Assembly: GCF_014196425.1 (NCBI RefSeq)
Contig: NZ_JACIDR010000005.1
Location: 124,001 to 188,000, forward strand
DNA length: 64,000 nt
From: Hansschlegelia beijingensis
Lineage (GTDB): Bacteria > Pseudomonadota > Alphaproteobacteria > Rhizobiales > Methylopilaceae
Direction: 5' to 3'
Shown piece by piece: positions 17,501-25,975 of this stretch. The translations under genes and the position numbers were made by a program. Each line of letters opens with the position of its first letter. The stretch's first letter is position 1. The notes under the pieces are model-generated. The model was given only the letters and a program-made list of their open reading frames with translations. It did not search any database and had not been told where the DNA came from.

Positions 17501-18916
17501 GTCCGAGAGCTTGATCTCGGCGCGGCGCACGTCGGCGTCGCCCCGCAGCGTGGTGGCGCCTTCCGCTGACAGGGTGAGATCGCGCCCGAGCGTGAACAGT
17601 CGGTCGTCCGCGAATTTGACCCCGGTCGCGGTCGCGTCGATCACGGCGGAGACGCGCGTGTCGTTCCGCGCCAGCGGACCGTCCGGGGTCGCGGTCAGGA
17701 CGATGCGCGCCGTCTCGGCGCCGCCCTGAGGCGCGGCCAGGCCGCCGCCGTCGATCGTCGCCTTGACCTCCGGATGATCCAGCGGCCCGTTCGCCGTGCC
17801 GCTGGCGGCCAGCGAGACCCAGCTCAGGCCGGTCGGCAGCACGCCATCGAAGCGTCGGACCTCGCCGGCCTTGAGGTCGTAGGAGATCGCGATCGTCTCC
17901 GCCGTGGGATCGACGGTTCCGCGCACGCCGGCCTGGAGCGATCGCGCGTCGAGCGTGACGTCGCTGATCTGGATCGGCCCCTCGTCGGGCGCGAGCGCCT
18001 CAGCCGTGAGCCTGGTCGTTCCTTCCACCAGCGACGCGTAGGCGGGCTGAACAAGACGGCTGACGTCGCCGTTGAGGCCGATCTTGATGCGGCGCGCCTC
18101 GCCTTCCCGGTTGACCTCGGCGGCGCCGTCGATGCGGCCCTGCTCGCCGGCGATCAGAACGAGTTGCGCCCGCAACGCGTCCAGCGTGCCGGACCCCTGC
18201 ACGCCGACATTGATCGGCGGCAGCCCCGGTATCTCCGCGAGACGGGCCACGAGACCGCCGGCGGGCTCGCTCCCCTTGAGCGTGAGCTCGACGCCGTCGG
18301 TGGCGGGGATGAACCTGCCCTTGCCCTCGATCTGCCCCGCGACGCCGTCGATGCGGCGCAGCTCGAATTCCGCCGCGACGCCTTCGGACGGCTGGCGGAT
18401 CGTCGCGGACGCGCTCGCCGACAGTCTCGCGGGAACGCCGATGACGGGCTGGGCGAGATCCAGATCGGCCAGCAGCAACCGGCCCAGGCGGATCTCGATG
18501 GGCAATTGCGGGAACAGCGGGGCGTCCGGATCGACCGGAACGTCCGGCTCATCGGACGGCGGGATCTCCGGCGTCCGGGCCACCTGGACGTGCCCGACAT
18601 CGACCAGATCGATGGTCAGCTTGCGGGAGAACAGCTGCAGCGGCGACCAGACGATGCGGGCGCGGTCGACCGCGAGCCACTCGCCCTCGCGGTCGGCGAG
18701 CCGCAGGTCCCGAACGGTGAGATCCGTCGGGAACGAGCCCTCGATCTTGCCGATCGAAATCTTCGCGTCAGGAGAGCTCGCGTAGCGCGAGGTGAGGCTT
18801 GCGACCGTGGCGAGGCCCGGCGCTGTGGTGAGGTAGAGAAAGGCGGCCGCCAGCACGACCACCGGGATCAGCAACAGGACGCCGAGCACGAGAAGGGCGC
18901 GCTTCAGGATGGCCAT
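11516..18916 (-). CDS. tamB: Translocation and assembly module subunit TamB, repeat-expanded
   Basis: An inner-membrane-anchored periplasm-spanning AsmA/VPS13-like protein that works with TamA and is implicated in lipid transport and outer-membrane protein assembly. An N-terminal anchor (ALLVLGVLLLIPVVVLAAAFLYL, residues ~7-29) precedes long beta-rich repeats. The C-terminus has the DUF490 signature (FLAETRAGDITAQVVITGTA, DEVLARLLFNKSSGELSPTQ) and ends VQWDY. At 2466 aa it is about twice E. coli TamB (~1260 aa). The extra length is an 11-copy tandem array at residues 912-2036, described separately. It lies 49 bp downstream of tamA. The reading frame is intact throughout, with no frameshift. 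Confidence 0.92.
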   Translation of the reverse strand: MAILKRALLVLGVLLLIPVVVLAAAFLYLTTAPGLATVASLTSRYASSPDAKISIGKIEGSFPTDLTVRDLRLADREGEWLAVDRARIVWSPLQLFSRKLTIDLVDVGHVQVARTPEIPPSDEPDVPVDPDAPLFPQLPIEIRLGRLLLADLDLAQPVIGVPARLSASASATIRQPSEGVAAEFELRRIDGVAGQIEGKGRFIPATDGVELTLKGSEPAGGLVARLAEIPGLPPINVGVQGSGTLDALRAQLVLIAGEQGRIDGAAEVNREGEARRIKIGLNGDVSRLVQPAYASLVEGTTRLTAEALAPDEGPIQISDVTLDARSLQAGVRGTVDPTAETIAISYDLKAGEVRRFDGVLPTGLSWVSLAASGTANGPLDHPEVKATIDGGGLAAPQGGAETARIVLTATPDGPLARNDTRVSAVIDATATGVKFADDRLFTLGRDLTLSAEGATTLRGDADVRRAEIKLSDAVATYAGQVSPEAAKGRATLKASDLSTLAALAGRPLAGAVDLTSNFDLTYDLSRLSADIVGEGSGLKTGYSQVDALSGGAVSLSGGVTRAPDGSFAFRDLRVTGEHVRLTADGSATQTNADAKARAVVDDLALVDSRLSGAATVDATLSGRLEDLGLKARLSVPDGRAMDRPLKDFTFDVDATDVTDTLRGVFVVAGSLDGEPLRGGGRIVTEDSGARRVEALDVTIASAVIKGDVTVAPTGLATGELAIDAADLSDLGALALTELSGSLKGDVALSAEGDVQRVVINAKGADLAGAGARAGQLDVAATVIDPAGKIRLDGTASAAGLSYGDHAVDKLALIGRGAPDGMDVTLDMSAQGSSASAAGRVVYGPAETKIDVARLDLAGGGKTGSLNAPARLRLVGSELFIDAFSLRAGEGGVLNVAGKAGGQLDLTVGLRALPLALGNAFTPGLGLGGMLEGDARVTGLASAPDATFNLKGRDLSIAQLREAKVPPLALATTGRLEGDRIITDTRITGAGGVSVTAQGAAPLGAGELDMSVGLRAVPLALANAFMPDLALGGVLQGDAKVAGPLSAPRGAYDVKVADFVSGRAQGVPPLAITARGALEGARVTTDATITGGGGISVTAQGVAPLGKGDVDMTIAIRDLPLKLANAVRPDLGLGGALRGDVRLSGPIEAPRGNYDLKVSGLTAAMAQGVPALQITTHGALEGRRLTTRTVVTGGGVDLSMQGVAPIGDGDLDMDVVIRSLPLQLASAVAPDVDVSGTLRGTARLTGPLAGPSGSYDVTVVDVASGKARGVPALRVAAKGALAPKRITTDATITGGGGVEATVQGAAPIGDGDLDLDVALKAFPLAIANAFVPRLGLAGAAQGEAKLLGPIAAPRGTYALRISGLDAALLKGAPPLQVDTRGTLEGKRVATETRITGGELNVVAKGSAPLDDGDVDMTASIRGLPLALANNLRSDLGLAGLLRGDVKLSGPVRRPVGTYDLQVSDLVSSQAKGVPPLQVAARGDLQGARVTTDATVTGEGGISLTAKGSAPLGDGDVDMAVAVSHLPLALANSVRPELGLAGTVRGDATVKGPVTAPRGDYDLTIADLTSTAAKGVPALKVVTKGAFEGQRVTTDTAITGGGGIEATARGSAPIGEGDIDMDVVLRELPLALANAVQPSLGLAGSLRGTAKVSGPLAAPRGTYDLAVAGLTSARARGAPPLQIAARGELQGERVTTDAVVTGAGGINLTAKGSAPLGGAGAVDMAVAVSDLPLSLANAVSPELGLGGKLKANAQVGGTIAAPQGTYDLTVTDLTAAQARGVAPLQVVAKGNLEGQRVTTDAAITGGGGVRATAKGAIPLGSGDADITIDVARLPLAIANGFMPSLGLGGALAGSARVTGPLAAPGGRYDLRVTNLTSAQARGVPAMTVTAKGDLANGRVTTDAAVTGGGGLRLTANGSAGLSSVGPLDLTVALRSVPLALANGFSPELGAQGTLQGDAKLGGTIAAPTGSYTLRVTSLSTAATRSAGVPAAQIDSRGQLQGDRVSTDTVVTAARGLRVTARGTVPLGSGNLDLAVAGRAPLAFLNDTLSISGDRIDGVATFDVKLGGPTTAPRVNGTGRLENGSYFNRAAGLQLRGIQASIVADGPNIDVRSLRATTRNGGTISGSGRVAVNPGAGFPGEITFRANNAELIGTDIVTAITDADLRLQGPLARRPVVRGVIRTRSVEIQIPDRIPARYTPLPNVRHKGAPPAVLRQFNSVNAGKKKGGSEEGFLATLDIDVEADNRIFIRGMGMQAEAGGQIKITGTSANPIPVGAFQLRPGRSQITVIGHRLEFTRGSVSFAGDLDPSLDFLAETRAGDITAQVVITGTASAPQVTFTSNPTLPTDEVLARLLFNKSSGELSPTQALQLAQAVAEYSGVGGGGSGPLESLRKGLGVDSLDLGAGQGGGFGVGVSRYISDNIYLGFRTGTTPEDTAITADIDLTKHVKARAEAGAAGNASAGVAVQWDY
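12809..16183 (-). repeat. Eleven tandem ~102-codon repeats within tamB
   Basis: Each unit runs from LPLALANAV through [39 protein letters not shown] and APLGDGDVDM to the next LPLAL. Units 1-11 cover residues 912-2036 (1125 residues, mean 102). All units are in frame, and indels are confined to a few residues. A degenerate twelfth start (APLAFLND) follows. Copies differ at many positions, so the array is not a recent exact duplication, but the block motifs are retained in nearly every copy. Confidence 0.9.
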
Positions 18917-18965
18917 CAGGTCGCCTCCCCCGCCTCGGCGGACAGGATCGTCGCCGCTCCGGTCA

Positions 18966-20936
18966 TCAGAACGCCTGCCCGATGCCGATGTAGAGCGCGA
19001 CGCGCGAGTCGTTCTTGCTGCGGCCCACCACCGGGGTCGCCACGTCGACGCGGATCGGGCCGATCGCCGTATAGTACCGCAGGCCGACGCCCGCGCCGAC
19101 CCGGATGTTCTCGCTGAAGTCCGGATAGGTCTTGTCGAAGGCCGCTCCGGCGTCGACGAAGGGCACGATCCCGATCGTGTCCGTCACCTTGATGCGCGCC
19201 TCGATCGAGGCCTCGAGCAGGCTCCGGCCGCCGATCGGCGTATCGTCGTCGCATTTCAGCGCGTGCTTCGGCCGCGGAACGATCGGGGTGCAGTACGGGC
19301 TCGCGCTCTGATAGGCGAAGCCGCGGATCGACCCGCCGCCGCCGGCGAAGAAGCGCCTGTTGGCCGGGACGTCCGCGAGATCCTTCGGCCCGACGATCGA
19401 CCCGACGCCGATCTTGCCGGCCAGGATGAAGCGGTGCGCCTCGTCGAAGCTGAGATAGCTCGAGACCTGGCCCTTGAAGATGTTGAGGCTCTTGGTGTCG
19501 CCCTGGAAGTTGTAATAGGGCGCGGCGCTCAGCGTCGCCCGGATGCCCTTGGCGGGATCGAGCGCGCTGTCGGTGCTGTCGAAGGTGGCGAGCAGCGGGA
19601 CGCCGGCAAGCAGGTAATCCTTCTCGCCGAAGGTGTCCCGGATGGTCGAAGCCTCGACCTCGACGCCTGCCTGGATAGACAGCTCGCTCGTCAATCGCCG
19701 CCGGATCGCGGCGGCGCCGCGGACGCCGTCGCGGTGATAGGCGTCCGGCCGCTCGCGCATCGCCTCGAGATCCACCAGCAGATCGTCGAACCCGGTCCAG
19801 ATCCCCGGCTTCTCGAAATGCGCCTTGAGCCCGTACTCGTAGTCCCGGGGCTTGTTGGTGATCAGCCGCGACGCGCCGGCGTCGATCCGCAGCTTCTCGG
19901 CGCCGCCGAACAGATTGCGATGGCCCCAGAAGGCGTTGACGCTGGCGCCGTCGATCGTGTCGTACTTCACGCCCGCGCCGACGTAGCGGAACTTCTTTTC
20001 CTCGACCTCGATCGCGACGGGCACGCGGCCCTGGGCGTCCGGGGCCGTGGCCTCACGGATCCGGATCGAGGAGAACACATCGAGCTTGGCGAGCTCGGTG
20101 CGGAGCTCGGCGATTTTCTTGGGGCTGTAGCGCTCCCCGGGCCGGAAGGGCACGCGTCCCAGCACGACCGCGGGGTCGACTTCGCGCGTCCCCGTGACCG
20201 TGACGTTCCCGAACGGGGCGCGCGGTCCGGCGGCGACCTTGATCGTGACGTCGAGATGATGTCGGGAATGGTCGGCGACGACGTCGCGACCTTTCACGGC
20301 CGCGAACGGATAGCCGTCGTCCCGCAGTTCGTCGACGATCCTGGATTCCGCGGAGAAGATCGCCGTCGACGGCGCAGGTTGTCCGGGAACGAGGCCGACC
20401 TTGCGCGGTTCGAGCGACGCCGCCTTGCCGGAGCCTGAGTCAAGGCTCTCGATGCGCACGCGCCCCAGCGTGAACACGGGCCCGGGACGCACCCGCACGA
20501 CCACCGGCACCGGCCTCCGCGCCCGCTGCGCGGCGTCGGCCGCACTCGCGGAAGTGACGGGAACGCCCGCCACCGTCACGTCCACGGTCGCCGCGTAGCG
20601 GCCTGTGGCCGCGAGGGCTGCGGCGATGCGCTCGATATCGGCCTTGGCGCGGCCGACGAGTCCAGGCGGGCCGGGCGGCGCGTCCTTCTGGAGCGTCTGG
20701 AGCGAGGAGGTGTCGCGCGCGATCTTCTCGACGGCCGCATCGCCGCCGTCGACCACGAACCGGGTGTCGTAGCTGATGCCCGGAACCGCGGCGGCCGCCG
20801 CCGGCGGAGGGCCGGAGGGAGCCTGAGCAAGCGCGTCGCCGGGACCGCCTGCAAGACAGGCGGCCGCGACGACGAAACCCGCCGCGCTTCTCCGGCTCTT
20901 ACGCGCCACGCTCAAAAGAGCCGCCCCCCGCATCAC
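18966..20936 (-). CDS. tamA: Translocation and assembly module TamA (Omp85 family)
   Basis: A 656-aa outer-membrane protein with signal peptide (SAAGFVVAAACLAGG..ALA), periplasmic POTRA domains (for example FTLGRVRIESLD and APFGNVTVTGTREVDPAVVLGRV) and a C-terminal 16-strand-type barrel. The barrel includes the Omp85 motif GGGGSIRGFAYQS and ends IGIGQAF with a terminal Phe. It pairs with TamB, encoded immediately downstream, to form the TAM complex. The start ATG 20936 gives a conventional signal peptide. The gap upstream to the MerR gene is 66 bp and the gap to tamB is 49 bp, so tamA-tamB are likely one operon. Confidence 0.93.
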   Translation of the reverse strand: MMRGAALLSVARKSRRSAAGFVVAAACLAGGPGDALAQAPSGPPPAAAAAVPGISYDTRFVVDGGDAAVEKIARDTSSLQTLQKDAPPGPPGLVGRAKADIERIAAALAATGRYAATVDVTVAGVPVTSASAADAAQRARRPVPVVVRVRPGPVFTLGRVRIESLDSGSGKAASLEPRKVGLVPGQPAPSTAIFSAESRIVDELRDDGYPFAAVKGRDVVADHSRHHLDVTIKVAAGPRAPFGNVTVTGTREVDPAVVLGRVPFRPGERYSPKKIAELRTELAKLDVFSSIRIREATAPDAQGRVPVAIEVEEKKFRYVGAGVKYDTIDGASVNAFWGHRNLFGGAEKLRIDAGASRLITNKPRDYEYGLKAHFEKPGIWTGFDDLLVDLEAMRERPDAYHRDGVRGAAAIRRRLTSELSIQAGVEVEASTIRDTFGEKDYLLAGVPLLATFDSTDSALDPAKGIRATLSAAPYYNFQGDTKSLNIFKGQVSSYLSFDEAHRFILAGKIGVGSIVGPKDLADVPANRRFFAGGGGSIRGFAYQSASPYCTPIVPRPKHALKCDDDTPIGGRSLLEASIEARIKVTDTIGIVPFVDAGAAFDKTYPDFSENIRVGAGVGLRYYTAIGPIRVDVATPVVGRSKNDSRVALYIGIGQAF

Positions 20937-21002
20937 ACCCCGATACCTTCATAGCCCGTTACCGGGCTGGCGGGAAGGCGAAGCCCTCCATTCCTCGGGG
21001 CT

Positions 21003-21626
21003 TCACGACCGCTGGTCCAGCAGACGGCGACATGCGCGCAGCTCTTGCAGCGCCGCCGTCAGGCGGGCGGTCTGCTCAGGCGAGAGCCCCGGCGAAGCCG
21101 CGGCCGGAGGAACCGGGCTCGCGGAAACGGGGGCCGAAGACGGACCGCCGTCCTCTTCCGCATCCTCGAAATAGGTCTGCTCTTCCGGGGCCGGATCGGG
21201 CCCCGGCGCCACGGGCGCCTCTCTCCTTCCACGCGGCGCCCAGACCTCGGGTCCGGCTGCGCCCCCCGCGAGTCCATAGGACGCCTCGGGGCCGCCGGAC
21301 GGGTCGCTCTCGGCGCTCCCGCCGGCAGCCGCCAGAATCGCCGCTTTCCGGCCGCCCTGCTCGCGAAGGATCCGCTGCACGCCGCGGATCGTGTAGCCTT
21401 CCCCGTAGAGCAACTGCTTGATGCCGCGAAGGAGATCGACGTCGTTTGGGCGGTAGTAGCGCCGGCCGCCTCCCCGCTTGATCGGCTTGATCTGCGGAAA
21501 CCGGGTCTCCCAGAAACGCAGCACGTGCTGCGGCAGGCCGAGCTCCTCCGCCACCTCGCTGATGGTGCGGAACGCGCCGGGGTCCTTGCCGCCCTCGCGT
21601 GCAGCGTCGCCGGGATCGAACGTCAA
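21003..21626 (-). CDS. MerR-family transcriptional regulator
   Basis: About 207 aa. The N-terminal winged helix is clear: [40 protein letters not shown] and [20 protein letters not shown]. The rest is Pro/Glu/Gly-rich linker plus a short C-terminal helix ([20 protein letters not shown]). It has no metal-binding cysteine cluster, so it is not a classic metal sensor. This is the MerR protein that follows ihfA in many rhizobia; its target is unknown. The TTG start at 21626 overlaps the ihfA stop as TTGA, which fits translational coupling. An open frame continues upstream through ihfA but is only a shadow. Confidence 0.88.
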   Translation of the reverse strand: MTFDPGDAAREGGKDPGAFRTISEVAEELGLPQHVLRFWETRFPQIKPIKRGGGRRYYRPNDVDLLRGIKQLLYGEGYTIRGVQRILREQGGRKAAILAAAGGSAESDPSGGPEASYGLAGGAAGPEVWAPRGRREAPVAPGPDPAPEEQTYFEDAEEDGGPSSAPVSASPVPPAAASPGLSPEQTARLTAALQELRACRRLLDQRS

Positions 21627-21949
21627 GCCGAGCCGTTCCTCTTCGTCGCGGGTTCTTCGATGTGGTTGATGCGGCTCTTCAGGATGTTCGACGGCTTGAA
21701 CACCATGACGCGGCGGGGCGGGATCGGAACCTCCTGCCCGCTCTTCGGATTGCGCCCGACCCGCTGTCCCTTGTCGCGCACGACGAAGGAGCCGAACGAG
21801 GAGAGCTTGACCGTCTCGCCGCGTTCCAGGCAGTCGCCGATCTCGGCCAGAACCATCTCCACCAACGAGGCGGACTCGGTGCGTGACAGGCCGACCTTCT
21901 GGTAGACCGCCTCGCACAAATCCGCACGTGTAACGGTGCGCCCCGTCAT
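21623..21949 (-). CDS. ihfA: Integration host factor subunit alpha
   Basis: A 108-aa HU/IHF-family DNA-bending protein. The beta-arm signature [24 protein letters not shown] is present, as is the N-terminal [21 protein letters not shown] typical of the alpha subunit. It bends DNA at specific sites as a heterodimer with IhfB, whose gene is outside the window. It lies between fabH and the MerR gene in the same direction, the usual rhizobial arrangement. A 128-bp gap separates it from fabH. Confidence 0.95.
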   Translation of the reverse strand: MTGRTVTRADLCEAVYQKVGLSRTESASLVEMVLAEIGDCLERGETVKLSSFGSFVVRDKGQRVGRNPKSGQEVPIPPRRVMVFKPSNILKSRINHIEEPATKRNGSA

Positions 21950-22077
21950 CCCCCGTTCCCCCTGCCCATGAAGCCGTCCGCGCGATCTGACGCCGCGTCT
22001 TTCGACCCCCGAAGGCTATGTGTCCCGCCAGCGGCGGTCAACGCTCCTAATCTCCGACGCCGTCAGGGATATTCTGC

Positions 22078-23055
22078 CTACCAGCGGAGCAGCGCCGACC
22101 CCCAGGTGAATCCCCCGCCCATGGCTTCGAGCAGGACGAGGTCGCCCTCGGCGATCCTTCCGTCCGCCCGCGCCTCGGCGAGGGCGAGCGGGATGGATGC
22201 GGCCGAGGTATTGCCGTGATGGTCCACGGTCACCACCACCTTCTCCGGCGCGATCCCGAGCTTCTGCGCGCTCGCGTCGATGATCCGCCGGTTCGCCTGA
22301 TGCGGCACGAACCAGTCGATCGTCTCCGCGCTCTCGCCGGTTGCCTCGAAGGCGTCGTGAATCACGTCCGTGATCATGCCGACCGCATGGCGGAACACCT
22401 CGCGGCCCTCCATCCGGACGTGGCCGGTGGTGCCGGTCGAGGACGGGCCGCCGTCGACGAACAGCTTCGCCTTGTGACGTCCGTCCGAGCGGAGATGCGT
22501 GGTGAGGACGCCGCGGTCCTCGGAGGTCCCGGCCTGCTCCACCGCCTCGAGGACCACCGCGCCGGCGCCGTCGCCGAACAGCACGCAGGTGGTGCGGTCG
22601 GTCCAGTCCAGAATGCGCGAGAACGTCTCGGCGCCGATCACCAGCGCGCGCCGGTGCTGCCCCGAGGTCAGGAACTTGTCGGCGATCGCGAGCGAATAGA
22701 CGAAGCCGGAGCAGACCGCCTGCACGTCGAAGGCGAAGCCGTTCGTGATGCCGAGCGCCGCCTGCACCGACGTCGCGGTCGCCGGGAAGGTGTTGTCCGG
22801 GGTGGAGGTGCCGAGCACGATCAGGTCGATGTCGGACGCGTCGAGCCCGGCGTCGGCGAGCGCAGCCTTGGCGGCGGCCGTCGCGAGGTCCGAGGTCATC
22901 TCGCCGGGCGCCGCGATGTGGCGACTGCGGATGCCGGTCCGCTGGACGATCCATTCGTCCGAGGTGTCGACCGTCTTGGCGAGGTCGTCATTGGTCAGGA
23001 TTTCGGCCGGCAGATAGGATCCGCAGCCCTTTACGACGGAGCGGATGCGGGTCAC
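22078..23055 (-). CDS. fabH: 3-oxoacyl-ACP synthase III (KAS III)
   Basis: A 325-aa condensing enzyme that joins acetyl-CoA and malonyl-ACP to start type II fatty acid synthesis in the cytoplasm. The catalytic triad is visible: Cys115 ([12 protein letters not shown]), His252 ([10 protein letters not shown]) and Asn282 (HHGNTSAAS). The product-binding [13 protein letters not shown] closes the protein. The start ATG 23055 overlaps the plsX stop by 4 bases, so the two are translationally coupled. Length is normal for the family. Confidence 0.96.
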   Translation of the reverse strand: MTRIRSVVKGCGSYLPAEILTNDDLAKTVDTSDEWIVQRTGIRSRHIAAPGEMTSDLATAAAKAALADAGLDASDIDLIVLGTSTPDNTFPATATSVQAALGITNGFAFDVQAVCSGFVYSLAIADKFLTSGQHRRALVIGAETFSRILDWTDRTTCVLFGDGAGAVVLEAVEQAGTSEDRGVLTTHLRSDGRHKAKLFVDGGPSSTGTTGHVRMEGREVFRHAVGMITDVIHDAFEATGESAETIDWFVPHQANRRIIDASAQKLGIAPEKVVVTVDHHGNTSAASIPLALAEARADGRIAEGDLVLLEAMGGGFTWGSALLRW

Positions 23056-24131
23056 GAGGCGGCCTCGGCGAGAGCCGGCTCCGTGGCGCTCGCCATGCCT
23101 GCGGCCATCGCGGCGCGCTCATGGACATGACCCTGCAGGATCTTGGCCGTCAGGTCATAGCGGGCCATGTCGTAGCCGAGCTCGACCGCGGACGCGAAGC
23201 CCTCGGCGTCGGCGCCGCCATGGCTCTTGATCACTACCCCGTCCAGTCCGAGGAAAACGCCGCCATTCACCTTACGGGGATCCATCTTGTCCTTGAGAGT
23301 GTCGAAGGCGTGCTTCGCCAGGAGATAACCGATCTTCGACAGAAAGGTTCGACCGAGCGCCGAGCGGAGGTATTCGCCGATCTGGCGCGCGGTGCCCTCT
23401 GCGGTCTTGAGGGCGATGTTGCCCGAGAAACCCTCCGTGACGACGACGTCGACGGAGCCCTTGCCGATGTCGTCGCCCTCCACGAAGCCGCGGAAATCCA
23501 TGCCCGGAAAGGCCTGCTCCTTCAGCAGCCGGGCGGCCTCCTTGACCTGCTCGACGCCCTTGATCTCTTCGACGCCGACGTTCAGCAGGCCGACGGTCGG
23601 GCGTTCGATGTCGAACAGGATGCGCGCCATCGCAGAGCCCATGACGGCGAAGTCGACCAGTTGCTTGGCGTCCGCGCCGATCGTGGCCCCGACGTCGAGC
23701 ACGATGCTTTCGCCGCGCAGGGTCGGCCAGATCGCCGCGATGGCGGGACGATCGATGTCCGGCAGCATTCTGAGGCAGAAGCGCGACATCGCCATCAGCG
23801 CGCCGGTGTTGCCGGCGGACACCGCGACATGCGCTCGGCGCCCCTTCACGGCCTCCAGCGCGAGCCACATGGACGACCGACGACGGCCCTGGCGCAGGGC
23901 CACGCTGGGCTTATCCTCCATCCGAACGGCGACGTCCGTGTGCTGGATCTCGGAGACCGCCGCGAGATTCGGATGCGCGTCGAGCAGCGGACGGATGCGG
24001 GCTTCGTCCCCGACGAACAGGAAGCTCGTGTCAGGCTTGCGGGTGAGCGCGATCGCGGCTCCGGGCACGACGACCTCGGGGCCGTGATCGCCCCCCATGG
24101 CGTCGAGTGCGATGCAAACCTTGTCTATCAT
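23052..24131 (-). CDS. plsX: Phosphate acyltransferase PlsX
   Basis: A 359-aa enzyme converting acyl-ACP to acyl-phosphate for phospholipid synthesis by PlsY. The N-terminus [18 protein letters not shown], the central [13 protein letters not shown] and [17 protein letters not shown] are family hallmarks. The start is ATG 24131 ([14 protein letters not shown]). A longer frame upstream lacks homology and would run towards yceD. It precedes fabH with a 4-base overlap. The gap to yceD (24132-24261, 130 bp) shows no gene; no rpmF is present between them. Confidence 0.95.
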   Translation of the reverse strand: MIDKVCIALDAMGGDHGPEVVVPGAAIALTRKPDTSFLFVGDEARIRPLLDAHPNLAAVSEIQHTDVAVRMEDKPSVALRQGRRRSSMWLALEAVKGRRAHVAVSAGNTGALMAMSRFCLRMLPDIDRPAIAAIWPTLRGESIVLDVGATIGADAKQLVDFAVMGSAMARILFDIERPTVGLLNVGVEEIKGVEQVKEAARLLKEQAFPGMDFRGFVEGDDIGKGSVDVVVTEGFSGNIALKTAEGTARQIGEYLRSALGRTFLSKIGYLLAKHAFDTLKDKMDPRKVNGGVFLGLDGVVIKSHGGADAEGFASAVELGYDMARYDLTAKILQGHVHERAAMAAGMASATEPALAEAAS

Positions 24132-24261
24132 TCGTCTTTGAAGCCGGAGACCGTGCTCTACGCGATTGAGGCGCCGAGAAGAACCGGTGACGTGCGGCTG
24201 TTCGGACGCGGGCGGACCATAGCGTCTGTCGCTCGGGTGGCAACCCTCATGGACCTCAGAC

Positions 24262-24777
24262 TCAATGTTCGCCCGAACCGTTCGGACTGAGGCGACGCAG
24301 GATCGCGAAGGGCGACTCGGCGCCCGCCCCGCCCTCCTCCAGCTCGAAAGCCGCGCCGGGCTTGCGCGGGTACGGGTCGAGACCAAGCGTGAAGAACTCG
24401 GAGGTCACCGCGCCGAGATCCACGACGCCGCCGACCAGCGGGTCCGGAGCGTCCTCGTCGATTTCCTGCTCCCCGCCGACCGGCGCGACCTCTGGCGAGA
24501 ATCGGACCGACACATCCTCGCGGACGGTCTCCTCGAACGGCTCCAGCGTGACGACGCAGGTGCGCGTCGTCCGGGCCTGAACGGAGCCGCTGACCTCCAG
24601 CCCGTCCGAGCCGAAGGGGCGGACATGGAGGCGAGCGATCAGCGATTCCACCGAAAGCACGTCGTTCAGAGCGGCGACGGCCTCGAGCTCCTGCGGCGAG
24701 GCCACGACCTCGATGTCGAGCCCCTCGGAGGGAACGGAGGCCGCCTGGAGCGGCCGGGAGAGCGGAGCGTCGATCAA
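24262..24777 (-). CDS. DUF177 (YceD) family protein
   Basis: A 171-aa acidic cytoplasmic protein with the YceD core [20 protein letters not shown] and the downstream acidic stretch ending [20 protein letters not shown]. YceD is linked to 23S rRNA accumulation in some bacteria and is usually encoded beside plsX. The TTG start at 24777 overlaps the stop of the cytochrome-chaperone gene (TTGA) and has AGGAGG eight bases upstream, supporting this choice. It belongs to a leftward unit of chaperone, yceD, plsX, fabH, ihfA and merR. Confidence 0.88.
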   Translation of the reverse strand: MIDAPLSRPLQAASVPSEGLDIEVVASPQELEAVAALNDVLSVESLIARLHVRPFGSDGLEVSGSVQARTTRTCVVTLEPFEETVREDVSVRFSPEVAPVGGEQEIDEDAPDPLVGGVVDLGAVTSEFFTLGLDPYPRKPGAAFELEEGGAGAESPFAILRRLSPNGSGEH

Positions 24778-25325
24778 GGCGCGGCCTCCTGAATGGCCGG
24801 GAAAGCGGGGCCGACTCCGATCAGCCCCTCGGCCGGCTGGGACTGCAGCGCGTCGGCCGCGAGGATGACGTAAGCCGCAAGGTGGTCGGGCGCATCGGCC
24901 GCGGCGGGATCGTCCCGATACACGATCCGCCTGAGAGCCGCCGCCAGCGCCTGTTCGTCGCGACGATCGAGCGCCGCGTCGTATTGGGCGGCGCCGTCGT
25001 AGAAGGCGCGGATAATCGGCTTCATCTTCTTGCCGACCGATAGATCTCCCACGCCGATCTCCCGCAGGCTTGCATCGAGACTGCGAAACATCTCCTCGAC
25101 GACCTCCTGGGCCCTCGCGGCCGCCTCCGGACCCTCCGAACGCAGCCTTCGGAGATAGAGCACCGCATGCAGCACGATAAGCTCGAAACGTCCCGGCAAC
25201 GTGTCCGGGACGGCGAGGTCGCGGTAGAACTCCGGCCTCCTGGCCTCGAGCACCAGGCCGGCGTAAATCCGCTCGGCCGGCGTGGGTTCGGCGGCGGCTC
25301 GCCTTTTAAGAAGCCCGAAGATCAT
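24774..25325 (-). CDS. Ubiquinol-cytochrome c chaperone (CBP3 family)
   Basis: A 183-aa protein with the Cbp3/UbcC family features AERIYAGLVLEARRPEFYRD, HAVLYLRRLR and VEEMFRSLDASLREIGVGDL, then KKMKPIIRAFYDG. Family members help cytochrome b biogenesis and assembly of the bc1 complex. The ATG 25325 start (MIFGLLKRR) is preferred over upstream in-frame codons, which would extend it across the bamE promoter region. It is divergent from bamE across 172 bp and is the first gene of the yceD-plsX-fabH unit. Confidence 0.88.
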   Translation of the reverse strand: MIFGLLKRRAAAEPTPAERIYAGLVLEARRPEFYRDLAVPDTLPGRFELIVLHAVLYLRRLRSEGPEAAARAQEVVEEMFRSLDASLREIGVGDLSVGKKMKPIIRAFYDGAAQYDAALDRRDEQALAAALRRIVYRDDPAAADAPDHLAAYVILAADALQSQPAEGLIGVGPAFPAIQEAAP

Positions 25326-25497
25326 CGCCGCGTCGCCCGAGACGAGACGCCGGCCGCGCGCCTCCACTGTTGAACTGGGACCTCCCGCGAGGTACGCCAA
25401 GAGCGGCGGAGCGGCAAGCCTCAGCGGCGGAGGGCGCGTTGCGCCGGCGCCATGTGGAGGCGCCCGTCGAGTAGCGTTTGGGGAGGAAGCTTCGAGC

Positions 25498-25950
25498 ATG
25501 GGCATCAAGGGTTCGCCGGCGCTGGTCCGCACGGCCGGTCTCATCGTGGCCTCGGCTCTGGCGCTGGGCGCCGCCGGCTGCGCCGAGGACCAGTCGAAAG
25601 GCTATGTCTTCTCCGAGAGCGCCCTTCAGCAGGTGTCGGTGGGCTCCAGCCAGGAGCAGGTCCTCGTCGTGCTCGGGACGCCCTCGACGACCGCGACCCT
25701 CAAGGGTCAGGTGTTCTACTACATCTCCCAGAAGACCCACCGGCCCGTCGCCTTCATGAACCCGAAGATCACGGATCAGCGGGTGCTCGCGATCTTCTTC
25801 GACCAGAACCGCAGGGTCGAGAAAATCGCGGATTACGGCCTCAAGGATGGTCGCGTGTTCGACTTCCGGAACCAGGTCACGCCGACGGCCGGCCAGGAGC
25901 AGAACTTCATCGAGCACATGTTCAAGGGCCTGCTCTCGAACGAAGAGTGA
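25498..25950 (+). CDS. bamE: Outer membrane protein assembly factor BamE (SmpA/OmlA lipoprotein)
   Basis: A 150-aa lipoprotein. The signal peptide LIVASALALGAAGC ends at a lipobox-type cysteine. The SmpA/OmlA fold follows, with VSVGSSQEQVLVVLGTPSTT and FYYISQKT and a C-terminal tail NFIEHMFKGLLSN. BamE supports the BamA complex that inserts beta-barrels in the outer membrane; bamA itself is 23 kb away. The start ATG 25498 has GGGAGGAAG 9 bases upstream. It is divergent from the chaperone gene. Confidence 0.92.
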   Translation: MGIKGSPALVRTAGLIVASALALGAAGCAEDQSKGYVFSESALQQVSVGSSQEQVLVVLGTPSTTATLKGQVFYYISQKTHRPVAFMNPKITDQRVLAIFFDQNRRVEKIADYGLKDGRVFDFRNQVTPTAGQEQNFIEHMFKGLLSNEE

Positions 25951-25975
25951 GAGCGCCGTGTCGCGGGAGGTTCGG

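Noticed and set aside
21627-21917. Longer N-terminus for the MerR regulator
   Set aside because: The open frame upstream runs antiparallel to nothing useful and overlaps ihfA in another frame; the extra residues are Arg/Gly-rich and unlike MerR proteins.
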